From NCBI GenBank assembly GCA_038215095.1, contig JBBQRG010000007.1, positions 1 to 55,448 of the forward strand: a DNA stretch of 55,448 nucleotides, read 5' to 3'. Each line of letters starts with the position of its first letter. Within the stretch, counting starts at the first letter, position 1. Positions 54,493 through 55,448 of the stretch are shown here, in pieces. The translations under genes were made by a program, and so were the position numbers. This stretch comes from DATACN01 sp038215095 (GTDB taxonomy: Bacteria > Actinomycetota > Thermoleophilia > Solirubrobacterales > Thermoleophilaceae). The notes under the pieces were generated by a model that did not search any database, was not told the origin of the DNA, and worked only from the letters and a program-made list of their open reading frames with translations.

Positions 54493-55448
54493 ATGCGCAG
54501 ATTCGCCCTCCTGACAGCCCTGCTCGTCGTTGCCGCCGCGCCCGCGGCGGCCGACGCCGCGACCGTCAACGTGATACGCGGCGGAGGCTGGGGCCACGGC
54601 ATCGGCATGAGCCAGTACGGGGCCTACGGGTACGCCCAGAACGGGAGCGGCTACCGCGACATCCTGGCCCACTATTACCAGGGCACCGTCCTCACCCAGA
54701 GCTCGGGCGCTCCCGTGCGGGTGCTGCTCCAGCCGGTCGACCCCTACATCCGCGTGCGCGGTGCCATCCGCGCCGGGGCCAAGGCGCTGAACCCCTCCAC
54801 CACTTACGTGGCCAGGCGCTCCGGCTCCACGATCGTCCTGCGCAACTCGCACGGCAAGCTCGCGGGCCGCTTCCCCGCGCCGCTAAGGCTCGAGCGCCCC
54901 GGCCACCCGCTGCGGCTGCTCGGCCCGGCGCTGAACGGCGTCTCGGGCGGCCTCTACAGGGGAGCGATCGAGGTCAGCACCGCACTCGGTGGGGTGAGCG
55001 CCATCAACGTGCTCGCGCTCGACCCCTACGTGCAGGGCGTGGTGCCGAGCGAGATGCCGTCCTCCTGGCATCCCGAGGCGCTCAAGGTCCAGGCCGTCGC
55101 CGCGCGCAGTTACGCGCTCGCCACCGACAAGCCCGGGGCGTTCGACCAGTACCCCGACACGCGCTCGCAGGTCTACCGCGGCATGTCGGGCGAGAAGGCC
55201 ACGACCAACGAGGCGGTCGCCGCCACCGCCGGCCAGGTGCTCACCTACAACGGCGCGCCCGCGGTGACCTACTTCTTCTCCACCTCGGGCGGCCACACCG
55301 AGAACATCGAGAACGTGTTCCTCGGCTCCTCCCCCAAGCCCTATCTGCGCGGCGTTGACGATCCCTATGACGGCGGCTCGCCCTACCACCGCTGGAGCAT
55401 GCGGCTGTCGAACGCGTCGATGGATGCCCGGCTGGGCAGCTACTCGCC
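54493..55448 (+). CDS. Secreted SpoIID/LytB-domain protein (3' end outside window)
   Basis: The frame is open to the right edge (318 codons). A signal peptide (MRRFALLTALLVVAAAPAAADA) is followed by VIRGGGWGHGIGMSQYGAYGYAQNGSGYRDILAHYYQGT. The SpoIID domain comes next: LALDPYVQGVVPSEMPSSWHPEALKVQAVAARSYALATD, DTRSQVYRG, ATAGQVLTYNGAPAVTYFFSTSGGHTENIENVF. SpoIID enzymes are peptidoglycan lytic transglycosylases. In non-sporulating actinobacteria they probably act in wall remodelling. ATG 54493 gives the signal peptide directly. Confidence 0.92.
   Translation, partial: MRRFALLTALLVVAAAPAAADAATVNVIRGGGWGHGIGMSQYGAYGYAQNGSGYRDILAHYYQGTVLTQSSGAPVRVLLQPVDPYIRVRGAIRAGAKALNPSTTYVARRSGSTIVLRNSHGKLAGRFPAPLRLERPGHPLRLLGPALNGVSGGLYRGAIEVSTALGGVSAINVLALDPYVQGVVPSEMPSSWHPEALKVQAVAARSYALATDKPGAFDQYPDTRSQVYRGMSGEKATTNEAVAATAGQVLTYNGAPAVTYFFSTSGGHTENIENVFLGSSPKPYLRGVDDPYDGGSPYHRWSMRLSNASMDARLGSYS

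Noticed and set aside
1..55448. CRISPR arrays, insertion sequences, prophage genes, rRNA
   Set aside because: No regularly spaced repeats, transposase, integrase, phage structural gene or rRNA sequence was seen on either strand.

Overview
The window is GC-rich (about 70%) chromosomal DNA with tightly packed genes. It carries actinobacterial marker families: a PAC2-family protein, a DUF2342/F420-associated zincin, a DUF6458 membrane protein, a SigB/SigF-type sigma factor with a STAS antagonist, a 7Fe-type ferredoxin and LigD/Ku end joining. Taken together these suggest an Actinomycetota of the Thermoleophilia/Solirubrobacterales type. That placement is an inference from gene content, not from a marker phylogeny.

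Layout. 0-3.1 kb: end of a ferredoxin and an ABC export operon with a LolA-like exported protein. 3.2-7.5 kb: the Mrp Fe-S carrier ATPase, a very basic helical protein, a zincin and an EAL-DICT c-di-GMP phosphodiesterase. 7.6-11.6 kb: a non-homologous end-joining cluster (HAD hydrolase, LigD PE-ligase, Ku, separate LigD polymerase). 11.7-20.7 kb: CAP protein, proline-rich peptide, MmgE/PrpD, membrane sensor-like protein, topoisomerase IB, IMPase, and a large UvrD-like helicase fused to a RecB-type nuclease. 20.7-26.4 kb: a frameshifted double VOC gene, DUF6458, PAC2, a YhaM-like exonuclease and a PAS-coiled-coil-PAS protein. 26.4 kb: a selenocysteine tRNA gene. 26.6-36.8 kb: MreB, an amidohydrolase, a stress-sigma cluster (STAS, SigB/F, SigA-like, DUF2294), a TauE/SafE transporter split in two, trehalose-phosphatase-like, PolX, a polyprenol-phosphate glycosyltransferase and thioredoxin. 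36.9-47.4 kb: a type-2 IleRS, MarR and CarH-like MerR regulators, fumarase, a membrane-protein cassette and a ZIP metal transporter with a palindromic operator. 47.4-51.3 kb: an accessory strip of small genes, four visibly broken genes and a three-copy hairpin repeat. 51.3-54.4 kb: succinate-semialdehyde dehydrogenase coupled to an acetolactate-synthase-like ThDP enzyme, possibly a 2-oxoglutarate decarboxylase TCA bypass. 54.5 kb to the end: a truncated SpoIID-domain protein.

Cross-cutting signals. About 19 genes lack a Shine-Dalgarno and instead have a TANNNT hexamer 6-9 nt before the start codon, the arrangement expected for leaderless transcripts. Several divergent pairs have start codons only 20-25 bp apart, with overlapping -10 elements facing both ways. 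The most notable single items are the tRNA-Sec, the IleRS with a GxHH instead of HxGH motif, the LigD polymerase gene with no ordinary start codon, the decarboxylase/SSADH pair, a gene whose middle third is inverted, and the repeat-punctuated array of small genes. Several frameshifts could be assembly errors, and raw reads would settle them.
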